A stretch of DNA of 64,000 nt from Bacillota bacterium (GCA_023391105.1 JAEWBO010000032.1:1-64000); one strand, 5' to 3'; positions 16,237-25,715 are shown, counted from the first letter of the stretch. Made by a program: numbers and translations. The notes: generated by a model not told the origin, from the letters alone.

Positions 16237-17607
16237 TCAATCAATATTCTTGATGTCACCTCTTGCAGCCAGCTCACCCACGATCTTATCATAAAACGCC
16301 TTGTCGATCTTGAATTTGAAGCGGTATACAAAGTATCCCGCAACGATGCAAATAAGCGGCAATATGAACATCGCGAGCTTCATGATGAGCAACCCCTCGC
16401 TCGTGACATCCGCTGCGGATTCTGCGCTGTTGATGCCCGAAATGATCAGCGTGGCAGTCACGATGCCCGTCGCGATGGCGCCGCCGATCTTGTTGATAAG
16501 CGGCTGTATAGAGAGCGTCACAGCCTGATTGCGCTTGCCAGACTTCCACTGTCCGTACTCGATGGTATCCGCGAGGAACATAAGCATCAGCAGCTGTATG
16601 AACGCTTCGCCGATGAATATCAGCACGCCCGCAATGCCGATGGGCAGCATGTTCATCGGAGAGAAGAAGAACAGCACATAGCCCACGAGCACGAGAATGG
16701 TCGCGAAGAAATAGAGCTGCTTGCGCGTAAAACGCTTGCTGAAAAGCGGAAACACCATGAGCGCGCCCAGCTGAGACACGCCGAGCACCGCTGCGAATAT
16801 TGAATACATGTCCTCGTTGCCGAAGGCGTATTTAAAGTAGTAGGCGCCAAAGCTCGTGGTCGTCATGTAGCCGATTAAGAACAGCGCCATCGAAATGGTG
16901 GTGAAAAGCAGCTGGTCGTTCTTGAATATCGCCTTGACCATGCCCTTTATTGTCGTCTTTTCTTCCTCTTTAAAGCTGGAACGGTGCTCCTTGACGCCCA
17001 ACAGCGTGAAAAGCTGGAACCCCACCATCAGCAGCGCGATCACCAGCGCAAAGATGAACCAGGCCTGTTCCATACTGCCCAGCGCATCCCCCATGGCATT
17101 GGTGATGGGCAGTATGCCCACCACAACAACGAAAAGGCCGATGTTGGCGCAGATTCTCGCGAATGCGCCGATCTTCTCGCGTTCCTTCTGATCCAATGAC
17201 AGCGAGGGCATCATCGACCAGTAGGCGATGTCGTTTAAGCCGTAGGTGATGTCCCAGCTCAGGTAGAAAATCGTGAAGAAAATGATATATCCAACCGGAG
17301 AGAGCCCAAGGTCTGTGAACAGCAGCACCATAAATATGGCGCTTGTGAGCGCGCCGACCAATATCCACGGTTTGAACTTGCCCCAGCGCGACTTGGTATT
17401 GTCCACGATCAGACCCATGATGGGGTCATTAAGCGCATCGAAAATTCGCATGAATGTGAGTATACCGCCTGTCCACGCGAGCATCTGATCCGAAAGATTG
17501 AGTATCTCGGTTAAAAACCAGATCAAATACATGCTGATCACGGAATAAAACATGTCGCGTCCGATCGTGCCGAGACCGAAGAAATATTTATTGCGCTTGT
17601 TGGTCAT
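16237..17607 (-). CDS. GPH-family (MelB-like) glycoside:cation symporter
   Basis: A 456-residue, roughly 12-helix transporter of the glycoside-pentoside-hexuronide:cation symporter family. The N-terminal signature is clear: GLGTIGRDMFYSVISMYLI, then FDALNDPIMGLIVDNTKSRWGKFKPWIL, which contains the Asp residues used for cation and sugar binding in MelB. It lies 40 bases behind the GH1 beta-glucosidase gene on the same strand with its own GGAGGA site, so its substrate is most likely a beta-glucoside that the enzyme then cleaves inside the cell. Na+ or H+ coupling cannot be told from sequence. Confidence 0.88.
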   Translation of the reverse strand: MTNKRNKYFFGLGTIGRDMFYSVISMYLIWFLTEILNLSDQMLAWTGGILTFMRIFDALNDPIMGLIVDNTKSRWGKFKPWILVGALTSAIFMVLLFTDLGLSPVGYIIFFTIFYLSWDITYGLNDIAYWSMMPSLSLDQKEREKIGAFARICANIGLFVVVVGILPITNAMGDALGSMEQAWFIFALVIALLMVGFQLFTLLGVKEHRSSFKEEEKTTIKGMVKAIFKNDQLLFTTISMALFLIGYMTTTSFGAYYFKYAFGNEDMYSIFAAVLGVSQLGALMVFPLFSKRFTRKQLYFFATILVLVGYVLFFFSPMNMLPIGIAGVLIFIGEAFIQLLMLMFLADTIEYGQWKSGKRNQAVTLSIQPLINKIGGAIATGIVTATLIISGINSAESAADVTSEGLLIMKLAMFILPLICIVAGYFVYRFKFKIDKAFYDKIVGELAARGDIKNID

Positions 17608-17647
17608 ATTCGTTCCTCCGTTTGTTTAATAGAAAACACATCGAGTT

Positions 17648-18949
17648 TTATCTGTTGTTGGATGTGTTCGTGTTGTAAGTCACGTCACAGTACTCGTCGA
17701 ATATCTCCTGCGTCACGCCGTGTACCTCAATCATTTTGGTGTAAAACTCGCCGCTGCGCTTAACGGTGCGCTGCTGCGTCTTAAAATCCACATGCACAAT
17801 ACCAAATCGCGCGGTATAGCCTTCCGCCCATTCAAAGTTGTCCGCAAAACACCAGTGGTAATATCTCTCGATGGGCAGGCCGCTTTCGCAGAGTGCCTTT
17901 AAGTGATCAAAGAGGTAACGGCAGCGGAATGTGTCCTTTTCGTCGCAGGTGCCGTTTTCTGTGATGTATATGGGCAGCTCGGCGAGCTTATATAGCGCGT
18001 GCGCATTTTGCACGATGCCTTCGGGGTAGATCTCCCAGCCAAGGTCATTCACGGGCACATCGTCCATGAAGCCGGTGCCAAAGCCGGATACGGCAGTGCG
18101 GCTGTAGTAGTTGATCGCGTGGAAATCGCAGAACGGGCCATCGCCTGCGTTTTTAATGCGCTTTAACGGAAAACAGCCCTTTCCGGTCAAGTATGTTTTG
18201 GATATGGACGACTGGAACAGCCGCTCCATGACGGGCGTGCACATGCGGTGCCAGAGCTTCTTCGGGTTTTTCGGTGCGAACACGCGCATATGGTGCGCGT
18301 AGCTCACCTTGGTGTCGTCAAAGCCCATTTCTTTGCGCTGTTTGTGGATCAGAGTATATGCTTTGACGTGGCATTCGGCCATGTGATTGTGAACGCGGAG
18401 CGTGAGACGTATAGACTTTTTGCCGGGCGGCCATATACCGAAGAAATAGCCGCTGGTTGCATATACATTCGGCTCGTTGATCGTAATGTATTCGCTGACG
18501 AGGTCACCGAACGCGCGCACCACCTTTTTGACAAAACGCAGATAAATAGCGACGCATTTTTTGTTCTTGAACGCGCCCATCTTTTCAAACCACAGAGGAT
18601 TGGTGAAATGATGAATGGTGAGCAGGGGAGTGATCCCCAGCCTTTTTAACATCAGCAGTTCTTTACGGTAATGAATGAATTCAGCCTCGTCAAAAACACC
18701 GTTTTTGGGTTCCAGCCGCGCCCACTCGATGCCGAGGCGGTAATGGCGGATGCCCATGTCGTGCATGAGCTGTGAATCCTGTTCAAAAAGCTCATAATGC
18801 ATGGTGGCGATGGAAGGGTCAGCGTTGTCTTTGATATAGCCCTTTTTAAACCAGTCGTACCAGCTGTTTTGCTTGTTGCCGCCCTCAATCTGCGTGGCGG
18901 CCGACGCCACCCCGAGCTGCATTCCTTCCAAAAGCCTAAAAGACGTCAT
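17648..18949 (-). CDS. GH1 family beta-glucosidase
   Basis: A 433-residue retaining glycoside hydrolase of family 1. The N-terminal signature GVASAATQIEGG, the acid/base TINEPN (Glu159) and the nucleophile YITENG (Glu331) are all present, so the enzyme should be active. No signal peptide is seen; it acts in the cytoplasm on imported beta-glucosides or phospho-beta-glucosides. The GPH symporter (not a PTS) encoded next favours unphosphorylated substrates. GAGGAG lies upstream of the ATG. The sequence is compact and shows no fused domain. Confidence 0.92.
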   Translation of the reverse strand: MTSFRLLEGMQLGVASAATQIEGGNKQNSWYDWFKKGYIKDNADPSIATMHYELFEQDSQLMHDMGIRHYRLGIEWARLEPKNGVFDEAEFIHYRKELLMLKRLGITPLLTIHHFTNPLWFEKMGAFKNKKCVAIYLRFVKKVVRAFGDLVSEYITINEPNVYATSGYFFGIWPPGKKSIRLTLRVHNHMAECHVKAYTLIHKQRKEMGFDDTKVSYAHHMRVFAPKNPKKLWHRMCTPVMERLFQSSISKTYLTGKGCFPLKRIKNAGDGPFCDFHAINYYSRTAVSGFGTGFMDDVPVNDLGWEIYPEGIVQNAHALYKLAELPIYITENGTCDEKDTFRCRYLFDHLKALCESGLPIERYYHWCFADNFEWAEGYTARFGIVHVDFKTQQRTVKRSGEFYTKMIEVHGVTQEIFDEYCDVTYNTNTSNNR

Positions 18950-19108
18950 GGTGTTATCTCCTCATCATGCAACTGATAGATACTTCAGGACAATCACATC
19001 ATATACATATGTCAATCTTGTATCTGTTATTTGGCTTGATAAACATAACTAAACTTTCGACAAAAGCCGCCGGATTCCTTGTTTTGGTTTTGTTTGGGAT
19101 TAAACAAA

Positions 19109-19138
19109 AAGGGAGCAGCGCAATTCGCTTTCTCCCTT
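19109..19138 (-). terminator. Terminator of the DUF3795 gene
   Basis: Stem AAGGGAG/CTCCCTT extended by AGCG/CGCT; the minus strand continues into TTTTTG. Confidence 0.65.
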
Positions 19139-19153
19139 ATCAGCTCGTATAAC

Positions 19154-19534
19154 CTAACTCAACTTGCCGTGTTCAATGATGCCTATGATGCCTTCTTCGG
19201 TATCCGCCGCATCATAATCGCCGACCAGCTGGCCTTCGAAGTGATAGACGACACCGTTTTGCTCATTGATCTCAAGACGCGTCATCAGGGCATCTTCGCC
19301 ATGGGCCTTGATATATTTTGCAAATGTGCGGATACGTAGCTTGTCAAGCATATTGCCTTCGCACGGGAATTCCTCGCATTCCCAGCAGCCGCTAAGGCTT
19401 TTTTCCTTGCAGCATTTAAAGTTTATGCACCAATCCTTGCCCGTGCAGCCCTCGTTGCGGCAGCCCGGACAGCTCACATCGGCGCAGATGCAGCACGCAA
19501 GGCCGCAATAGGCCATTCCCTTGTCAGCATTCAT
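19154..19534 (-). CDS. DUF3795 Cys-rich protein
   Basis: A 126-residue protein with about twelve Cys residues in the first 65 positions (CGLACCICADVSCPGC, CTGKDWCINFKCC, GCWECEEFPC). This is the DUF3795 pattern: a small, probably metal- or Fe-S-binding domain common in anaerobes, of unknown function. The C-terminal half is plain and acidic. The ATG has no perfect Shine-Dalgarno sequence but a G-rich stretch lies upstream. It is an isolated gene with its own terminator. Confidence 0.8.
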   Translation of the reverse strand: MNADKGMAYCGLACCICADVSCPGCRNEGCTGKDWCINFKCCKEKSLSGCWECEEFPCEGNMLDKLRIRTFAKYIKAHGEDALMTRLEINEQNGVVYHFEGQLVGDYDAADTEEGIIGIIEHGKLS

Positions 19535-19635
19535 TTGTTACGCCCCCACTAAAAAATACAAGTCTTACCTGACGATTATACTATCATAGAGACAACAGAT
19601 CAACTCTATCCATTCACATTAATCGACATAGAAAA

Positions 19636-19660
19636 GGCGGCATTTGAAGACAATGCCGCC
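19636..19660 (-). terminator. Terminator of the antiporter gene
   Basis: A perfect 9-bp stem GGCGGCATT/AATGCCGCC, followed on the minus strand by TTTTCT. Confidence 0.75.
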
Positions 19661-19674
19661 GAAAATTATATCTA

Positions 19675-20943
19675 TTAGGAAGCCTTCGTTGTGCTTGCTA
19701 ATTCGCACTGGCCGCTTTGGGTTGTTTTATCAAATTGCCTGACTTCATGCGAGACAAGCTCACCTTGGTATTGTGTTTTCAGCAGGATCGGTGTCAACAG
19801 ACTGGTCGCGATCACGACAATGATGACGGGCGCCAAAAGGTCAGCGCTCATAAGCCCCGCAGACACGCCTTTGTCAGCCACGATCAGCGCCACCTCGCCG
19901 CGAGCAATCATGCCGGTTCCCACCCGCAAGGCATCTTTGCTTGAAAAGCCGCACATTTTCGCGCCGAGACCGCAGCCGGCCAATTTCGTTATAACCGCTG
20001 CTGCCAACAGTGCTGAAGCGAACAATATCATATGCAGATCAATGTGCCCCACTGTCGCTTTAATGCCGATGCTTGCGAAAAATATCGGAGAGAGCAGCAA
20101 ATATGAGGTGACATCGACCTTTTCTGTCACGTATTCTGAAAGCGTCGAATTGCTAAGAGAAATGTTCGAGATGATAATGCCCGCCATATAAGCGCCTGTG
20201 ATGTCGGCCACGCCAAAAAGCTTCTCCGCGCCGTAGGCCATCACCAGACAGAAAACTAGGCTGTAGATCGGCATGCGCCGTCTTCTGCGCCCGTGCCGCT
20301 GACAGAGCTTTTTAAACAAAAAGTTTGCTCCGAAACCGACAACGCCCGCGGAAACGAAGAACAGAAGAATCTTTAGCAGCACCTCAATCACACTCACGGA
20401 TGCGTCGCCAAAGCTGATCAGCATGGTCAATATGATAATACCCAGAATATCGTCGATAATGGCCGCGCCCAGAATGGCCGTACCGGTTTTCGTTTTGAGC
20501 TTGCCCATCTCGCGAAGCGCCTCAACAGTGATGCTCACGGAAGTGGCTGTCAGAATCACGCCGATAAAAATGTTTTTGAACAATTCAACCTGCGTCATGC
20601 TTCCCATGTTCTGATAATAGATACCGGCAACCAAAAAACCGGCCCCGAGCGGAAGCAGAATTCCCATCATCGCGATGATGAAAGATGCTTTGCCTGTGCT
20701 TTTGAGCTGCTTAATGTCCGTTTCCATGCCGGCTGTGAACATAATCACGATAACGCCAAGCTCTGCCATTTTGTCTATGAATTCGGATTCGTGAACAAGG
20801 TTTAAGAGTGTGGGACCAAGCACCAACCCTGCGATGAGGGCACCGACAACCTGAGGCAGGTGCAGCTTTTTTGCAAGCACACCAAATAGCTTTGTTGCCA
20901 ACAAAATGATGGCAAGATCCATAAAAAAATCGTAGGATAACAT
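19675..20943 (-). CDS. CPA2-family Na+(K+)/H+ antiporter
   Basis: A 422-residue membrane protein with about 12-13 helices. LHLPQVVGALIAGLVLGPTLLNL at the start, AAIIDDILGIIIL (the paired Asp of the ion site, about residue 167) and LLLSPIFFASIGIKA further on identify the monovalent cation:proton antiporter-2 family (NapA/KefB-like). It ends shortly after the membrane domain, without a KTN/TrkA_N domain, so it is not gated by a fused nucleotide-binding module. Probable roles are pH or Na+ homeostasis. Confidence 0.85.
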   Translation of the reverse strand: MLSYDFFMDLAIILLATKLFGVLAKKLHLPQVVGALIAGLVLGPTLLNLVHESEFIDKMAELGVIVIMFTAGMETDIKQLKSTGKASFIIAMMGILLPLGAGFLVAGIYYQNMGSMTQVELFKNIFIGVILTATSVSITVEALREMGKLKTKTGTAILGAAIIDDILGIIILTMLISFGDASVSVIEVLLKILLFFVSAGVVGFGANFLFKKLCQRHGRRRRRMPIYSLVFCLVMAYGAEKLFGVADITGAYMAGIIISNISLSNSTLSEYVTEKVDVTSYLLLSPIFFASIGIKATVGHIDLHMILFASALLAAAVITKLAGCGLGAKMCGFSSKDALRVGTGMIARGEVALIVADKGVSAGLMSADLLAPVIIVVIATSLLTPILLKTQYQGELVSHEVRQFDKTTQSGQCELASTTKAS

Positions 20944-21401
20944 CTTGTGTTCCTCGCTTATAAAATTATTAAATTTAATAAGGATTTAAACCTTGCGGCC
21001 TAAACCCTTGAATACACATTTTCACCGGAATTTCTCACAAGACCTTAAAAACTTGTCAGTTAAGCTATATCTTCCGCTGCAATCTCAGTCTAGTATAACA
21101 CCATTGTTAGCCGCCTGTTATAAAACGCACGATGCCTATTATAGTACTCATAATAATGCCTGTCAAATTTTATTTTTACTAGGTATACAAAGACTTTTGC
21201 GGACTTTTGCAAATATGTTCAACATGTTTTCAGTTAACAATATATCCGTATATTATGTTTGCTGTTAACATACGAGTGGTATATAATATGATAAAAATGT
21301 ACTGGTTTAGGGTGCCATTGTGCATTGTGAAATCAAGAAGCGCCGCATATAATTGATTTGATTTTTTCAAACGGATATATTTTATAAAGGAGAAAGAGCT
21401 T
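20944..21401. other. Divergent intergenic region between antiporter and xylB, with a probable xylB promoter
   Basis: No gene is seen in these 458 bases, which are AT-rich. TTGCTG (21259-21264), 17 bases and TATAAT (21282-21287) form a likely promoter for xylB. GTTAAC occurs twice just upstream (21235 and 21264 regions), a possible operator half-site pair. Confidence 0.5.
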
Positions 21402-22898
21402 ATGAAATACGTTGCCGGTATTGACGTGGGTACTTCTGGAGTCAAATGCATCATTGTTGGGGAGGACGGCCATGTGGCGGCATCTCAAGTGCGCAGCTAT
21501 CCATTGAGCACTCCAAAGCCCGGATGGTCGGAGCAAAACCCGGCGGACTGGTGGGAGGGCACCTGTGATGCGATGAAGGCGGCAGTGGAGCAAAGCGGCG
21601 TTCGCAGCACGGATATCTTGGGCGTGTCTTATTCCGGACAGATGCACGGACTTGTCGCACTCGATCAAAACGACAATGTCATTCGTCCCGCCATACTCTG
21701 GAACGACCAGCGCACCGAAAAGGAATGCGAAGAGATTATTGCGGGGGCAGGCGGCCTCGAGGGCTTGCTTTCTTACACAAACAATACGATGCTGACTGGA
21801 TACACGGGCGGCAAAATCGTCTGGCTCAAAAAAAATGAACCGGAAAACTACGCAAAGATGCGGCATTTCATGATGCCCAAGGATTATATCCGTTTTCTCA
21901 TGACGGGGCGCAAATGCACCGACGTGTCCGACGCGTCGGGCACAGGGCTTTTCGATGTCGAGAAGCGCGTTTTTAACGATGCGCTGATCAGCCTTTTGGG
22001 GCTTGATAAAACAGTGTTTCCCGAGACGTTTGAATCCGACGAGGTTGCCGGATACGTCACGAAGCAGGCCGCAGCGCTCACAGGCCTGCCCGAAGGGCTG
22101 CCTGCCTATGCGGGCGGCGGTGATGCCGTCATTCAGACCACAGGCATGGGCATTGTAAAGGAAGGTACCATCGGCTTTATTATCGGTACATCCGGTGTTG
22201 TATCCATGGCGCTGGACGGCTTCGGCAAAAATGCGGGCGGCAAAGTGCAGTTCTTCTGCAACAATGACAAAAACAAATGGCAGGCGTTCGGCTGCCAGCT
22301 TTCGTCGGGCGGTTCCATGGAATGGTTTAAGAACACGTTCCACGAAAACGACTCGTTTAAGCTCATCGACGCGGGGGCGCAAGAAAGCCCTGCGGGCGCA
22401 AACGGTGTGATATTCCTGCCGTACCTGACAGGCGAACGCTCGCCGCATGCAGATCCGTATGCGAGAGGCGTGTTCTATGGTCTGTCCATAACCACAAATA
22501 GGGGCGATATGGCACGCGCGGTGATGGAGGGCGTGACTTTCGGCCTTCGTGAAATCTATGAATTAATTCTCTCGGCAAAGCCCGGTATGAAGCCTGCGGA
22601 CGTCGTGTCGTCCGGCGGCGCAGCTAAGAGTGCCGTGTGGCGGCAGATACAGGCGGATATCATGGGCTTGCCCGTGAAAACGCTGATCGGCGCGGCCGAA
22701 GGCGGTGCGTATGGCGCAGCCGTGGTTGCGGGCGTGGGCGCAGGTATATGGCGCAGCATTGAGCACGCCGCGGAAATGCTCACTGTGGAAACGGTGACAC
22801 AGCCGATTCCGGAAAATGTCGATACATACAACAAACTCCTAAAGACCTATTCGGGACTGTATCAAGACCTGAAAGATAGGTTCAGGCAATCTTTTTAA
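21402..22898 (+). CDS. xylB: Xylulokinase
   Basis: A 498-residue FGGY-family sugar kinase that phosphorylates D-xylulose to xylulose 5-phosphate. The FGGY N-domain starts AGIDVGTSGVKCIIV; GQMHGLVALD is the xylulokinase-specific substrate segment; PAYAGGGDAV carries the catalytic Asp (about residue 240); SSGGAAKSAVWRQIQADI and GAYGAAVVAG complete the ATP site. AAAGGAG lies upstream of the ATG. No xylose isomerase or xylose transporter is nearby, so its pathway partners must be elsewhere. Confidence 0.93.
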   Translation: MKYVAGIDVGTSGVKCIIVGEDGHVAASQVRSYPLSTPKPGWSEQNPADWWEGTCDAMKAAVEQSGVRSTDILGVSYSGQMHGLVALDQNDNVIRPAILWNDQRTEKECEEIIAGAGGLEGLLSYTNNTMLTGYTGGKIVWLKKNEPENYAKMRHFMMPKDYIRFLMTGRKCTDVSDASGTGLFDVEKRVFNDALISLLGLDKTVFPETFESDEVAGYVTKQAAALTGLPEGLPAYAGGGDAVIQTTGMGIVKEGTIGFIIGTSGVVSMALDGFGKNAGGKVQFFCNNDKNKWQAFGCQLSSGGSMEWFKNTFHENDSFKLIDAGAQESPAGANGVIFLPYLTGERSPHADPYARGVFYGLSITTNRGDMARAVMEGVTFGLREIYELILSAKPGMKPADVVSSGGAAKSAVWRQIQADIMGLPVKTLIGAAEGGAYGAAVVAGVGAGIWRSIEHAAEMLTVETVTQPIPENVDTYNKLLKTYSGLYQDLKDRFRQSF

Positions 22899-22928
22899 GC
22901 TAGCGTCTAAAGTTCTCATATTTCTCGT

Positions 22929-22960
22929 AAGCGGCCTCGTCCTTTTGGATGGGGCTGCTT
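22929..22960 (+). terminator. xylB: xylB terminator
   Basis: A 14-bp stem with a few G-U pairs between AAGCGGCCTCGTCC and GGATGGGGCTGCTT, loop TTTT, followed by GCATTTT. Confidence 0.65.
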
Positions 22961-22978
22961 GCATTTTAAAAATACAAC

Positions 22979-23000
22979 GGGCAGGTCATACGACCTGCCC
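22979..23000 (-). terminator. Hairpin downstream of the 25-residue ORF
   Basis: A perfect 9-bp stem GGGCAGGTC/GACCTGCCC begins five bases after the small ORF's stop codon on the minus strand and is followed by GTTGTATTTTT. Confidence 0.6.
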
Positions 23001-23005
23001 TGCTG

Positions 23006-23083
23006 TCAGTCACCTGGACTAAAGAACGCAGCTCTGAATTCCAGGTTTCTTTCGAAGAAGTCAAGCTCATGTTGATAGAACAT
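23006..23083 (-). CDS. Small ORF, 25 residues, with strong ribosome binding site
   Basis: The minus strand carries ATG...TGA encoding MFYQHELDFFERNLEF plus nine more residues (to FFSPGD). GAGGTGGTG lies seven bases before the ATG, a near-ideal ribosome binding site, and a 9-bp hairpin with a T-rich tail follows the stop codon. Site, frame and terminator together are more than expected by chance in an intergenic gap. The product is soluble, aromatic and acidic, with no membrane segment. It could be a small protein or a peptide precursor. I do not recognise it. Confidence 0.5.
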   Translation of the reverse strand: MFYQHELDFFERNLEFRAAFFSPGD

Positions 23084-23098
23084 TTACTTCACCACCTC

Positions 23099-23292
23099 AT
23101 ACGATTAGTATGGATAGCTTTTGCAGGGATATGCACCTGCTTAATAAAAAAACAAAAATGGTGATCGAAATTCTAAAAAACAGCGCAGAAACGGCGATTT
23201 ATTCCATCATTTGTTGCTTTGAAGCTGTAGAAAAGATTGGCGCTAAGAGATTGTTTGTATTCGTGGGTCGCTGAGAGCGTTCCTTTTACAGA
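23099..23292. other. Intergenic stretch without recognisable features
   Basis: About 190 AT-rich bases between the 25-residue ORF and the shared terminator. It probably holds the promoter of that ORF on the minus strand; I see no further gene. Confidence 0.4.
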
Positions 23293-23325
23293 AAAACCGG
23301 CGGCAGCTTCGCTGACGCCGGTTTT
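23293..23325 (-). terminator. Terminator of the zinc-ribbon protein gene
   Basis: A 10-bp stem AAAACCGGCG/CGCCGGTTTT with T-rich tails on both strands, so it may work in either direction. Confidence 0.8.
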
Positions 23326-23352
23326 AGATTGCGGCTGTTTATGGTTTTGTCA

Positions 23353-25083
23353 CTACTCCACATAATTCTGCGTATACTGGATGCCGTCCACATCAAGGAT
23401 ACCCTGATGCAAATATATGTCGACTGTCATGGGTTCATCCGCAAATGAGAGGGTCATCGTTCCCGAATCGGTCGTCACATCGAAGACGTACGTGCCGATC
23501 ATCTGCATGTCGTAGGCATTCATAAGCACGCTGCCGTCATCGTAGAAGTTGATTGAACTTGCCTCACCTGTGGTTTCATACCACATGCCCACGATGCCTG
23601 TTGCCGGTGCGGCATAGTCACGTGTGTAGGCCGAATCTTCAATGAACAGCGTGCCATCCTGCACGTAAAAGCTGGTGCCGGCGTCGATTGTGTCCAAATA
23701 GAGTTCTCCTTCGCCGGATATGGGATCGTATGTGTAGGTGCCCGTATAATACTGATAATACATATCCATGCCGACAGAGCCGTCGTCATAGAAAGTCACA
23801 GAGCCGGCCACTCCAGACGTTTCATACCATGTGCCGGTTACTGTGGCTTCAAAATCTTTCGGGCCCATTTGCTGCACAACTTCCTGCGTGTATTGGATAC
23901 CGTCAATTTCAATCACGCCGCCCGAAAGCGTCATAGTTGATGTCTCGCCTGAGATATCTGAAAAGAACGTGCCGGTACCTGCGGCGGCGTCAAATGTGAA
24001 TGTGGCTGTGAGCGGCTGCCCGAACATGATCACCTCTGCCGTACCGTCCTTGTAGAATTCGATCGTGCCGTAAGTGCCCGATGTGTCATACCACATGCCC
24101 GCGATCGGCAGCGCAAATTCACTGACAAAAGCATTAATATCAATATCGCTGTCTGCCCGGGTGTAAGAACCCGTATCTTGAACAGTGATCAGATCATAGT
24201 CGGCGATAAAGGTAAAGTCTTTATTGTTAACGGTAAAAACGCCTTCACCCTTTTCAAGGTCATAATCATATGCCCCATCAAAGTCGCCGTAGCCCGAGTA
24301 AACGGACACCTTGCCGTCCTTAAACTCAAGCACTTCGCCGATTTCTTTGCTGCTCCAAAGGCCCTCCATGGCTTTTAGTACCAGCTCTTCCGCATCGCTG
24401 TCGTCCTTGAGCTTCACGAACGTGGCTTCATCGTCCCCGTCCGCTGACTCCAGAACAAGCGTGTCTTTACTGACAGTGAATGAATATTCGTCTCCGTTGG
24501 CATCAAGCGTACCGGCAGCCTTGCCTTTGTCGTATGTGTAGTCCCCTTCGAATGAACCTGCGAGGCTGAATCCAATCACCGTGTTGTCATCAGAGAATAT
24601 AAGCACGCGGTTAACCTCCTCGTAATACCACTGACCGGTTACAGGCGTGCCGCCCATGAAAAGCAGCACCAGAACGACGGCAGCGGCTATGAGAACCACA
24701 CCGCCCGCAACGAGGCCGATAATGAGACCGGTATTTTTCTTCTTTGGCGCGGCCTGATAGGGCGGCTGGGTATAGGGCGGCTGCGTATAGGGCGGCTGCG
24801 TATAGGGATAAGGTTGCTGTGCCTGACCCAATGGCGGCTGCGGGGCGTATGGCGGCTGCGGGGCATACGGCGTCTGCGGCGGCGCATAAGCTTCCTGCGG
24901 TGGTTGCTGATACTGAGGCTGCGGCTCAGACTGAAGCGGCTGCTCAGGTGGAGGCGGCTGTGACGGAGCGGAAGGCATGGCGGGTTGCGGAGCAGTCTCT
25001 ACCGGTGCTTGCAGCGGCGTGCCGCATTGTCTGCAAAAGCGCGAGCCTTCGGGGTTCTGGTAACCGCACTGCGTACAATTCAT
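23353..25083 (-). CDS. Zinc-ribbon, Pro/Gln-rich, single-pass membrane protein with five extracellular repeats
   Basis: A 576-residue modular protein. Residues 1-25 form a zinc ribbon (CTQCGYQNPEGSRFCRQCG); about 27-112 is a Pro/Gln/Tyr-rich linker with tandem YTQPP and YAPQPP units; a basic KKK precedes one membrane helix (about 118-142). The rest is five copies of a roughly 75-residue beta-rich unit, each starting like GxWYExxG and containing xFYDDGS and GTYTYD. The topology puts the ribbon inside and the repeats outside. Tandem lipocalin-like beta units suggest binding of a ligand or surface structure. It seems monocistronic. No function is known for this architecture. Confidence 0.75.
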   Translation of the reverse strand: MNCTQCGYQNPEGSRFCRQCGTPLQAPVETAPQPAMPSAPSQPPPPEQPLQSEPQPQYQQPPQEAYAPPQTPYAPQPPYAPQPPLGQAQQPYPYTQPPYTQPPYTQPPYQAAPKKKNTGLIIGLVAGGVVLIAAAVVLVLLFMGGTPVTGQWYYEEVNRVLIFSDDNTVIGFSLAGSFEGDYTYDKGKAAGTLDANGDEYSFTVSKDTLVLESADGDDEATFVKLKDDSDAEELVLKAMEGLWSSKEIGEVLEFKDGKVSVYSGYGDFDGAYDYDLEKGEGVFTVNNKDFTFIADYDLITVQDTGSYTRADSDIDINAFVSEFALPIAGMWYDTSGTYGTIEFYKDGTAEVIMFGQPLTATFTFDAAAGTGTFFSDISGETSTMTLSGGVIEIDGIQYTQEVVQQMGPKDFEATVTGTWYETSGVAGSVTFYDDGSVGMDMYYQYYTGTYTYDPISGEGELYLDTIDAGTSFYVQDGTLFIEDSAYTRDYAAPATGIVGMWYETTGEASSINFYDDGSVLMNAYDMQMIGTYVFDVTTDSGTMTLSFADEPMTVDIYLHQGILDVDGIQYTQNYVE

Positions 25084-25268
25084 ATTTTCCTCCTAATAAT
25101 TACAACGATATGAGACAATATATGATGTCTGCATTATATCATATGCAATTGGAATTAGATATCAGATATATGAAGTTATATACAGGTGTTTACTGGCTAA
25201 AAATGAATTGAGCGGAAGTGAGCGCATGTTTGAGGTACGCTCTTTCAAAATGATACAGCGAGGTGTTT

Positions 25269-25715
25269 ATGGCAAAGAAGAAGACGCATGTGAGCGGTGC
25301 ACAGCTTAAGGACGAAGGCATATACACGGTACAATCTGAGGGCGGGTGGCAAATGGATTTAGGTGCGGTCAAACGGCGCATAGATGCGTATTTAAAAGAA
25401 GCGGCGGAAACGGGCAAATACAGTATATCGGGGCTTTGCATCGCGTTGGATATTCCGCGCAGCCTGCTGGGGCTGTGGCGCGAGGGCTATGTGTGCGAAG
25501 CAGATGCGGCAAGCGCGGCAGTGCTGCCCAATGAGACATTGAGCCGCTGTATTGAGATGGCGCTGCTGCATATCCAGCGGTATTGGGAGGAGGCCGATAA
25601 ACCCTCTTCGATGAACGTGAAGCAGCTGGAAGCCACGGGCGCGCTCGGAGAAAGTGTGCCTGCCTGCGCGGTGCCGCCGTTTGATTTGGGGCATTTAAGA
25701 AAATATGCCCAATAA
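25269..25715 (+). CDS. Phage terminase small subunit-like protein
   Basis: 148 residues from ATG 25269, with GAGGTG a few bases upstream. The part around residues 30-70 (AVKRRIDAYLKEAAETGKYSIS, then GLCIALDIPRSLLGLWREGY) is an HTH like those of terminase small subunits that recognise phage DNA. The remainder predicts helical oligomerisation segments. Assignment rests on this pattern plus the intact terminase large subunit gene 300 bases downstream. No other phage gene is seen on either side, so this is an orphan pair rather than a prophage. Confidence 0.65.
   Translation: MAKKKTHVSGAQLKDEGIYTVQSEGGWQMDLGAVKRRIDAYLKEAAETGKYSISGLCIALDIPRSLLGLWREGYVCEADAASAAVLPNETLSRCIEMALLHIQRYWEEADKPSSMNVKQLEATGALGESVPACAVPPFDLGHLRKYAQ

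Noticed and set aside
21333..22448. A 371-codon minus-strand open frame opposite xylB
   Set aside because: It lies wholly antisense to a clear xylulokinase gene, has Arg/His-rich, domain-free composition and no ribosome binding site.
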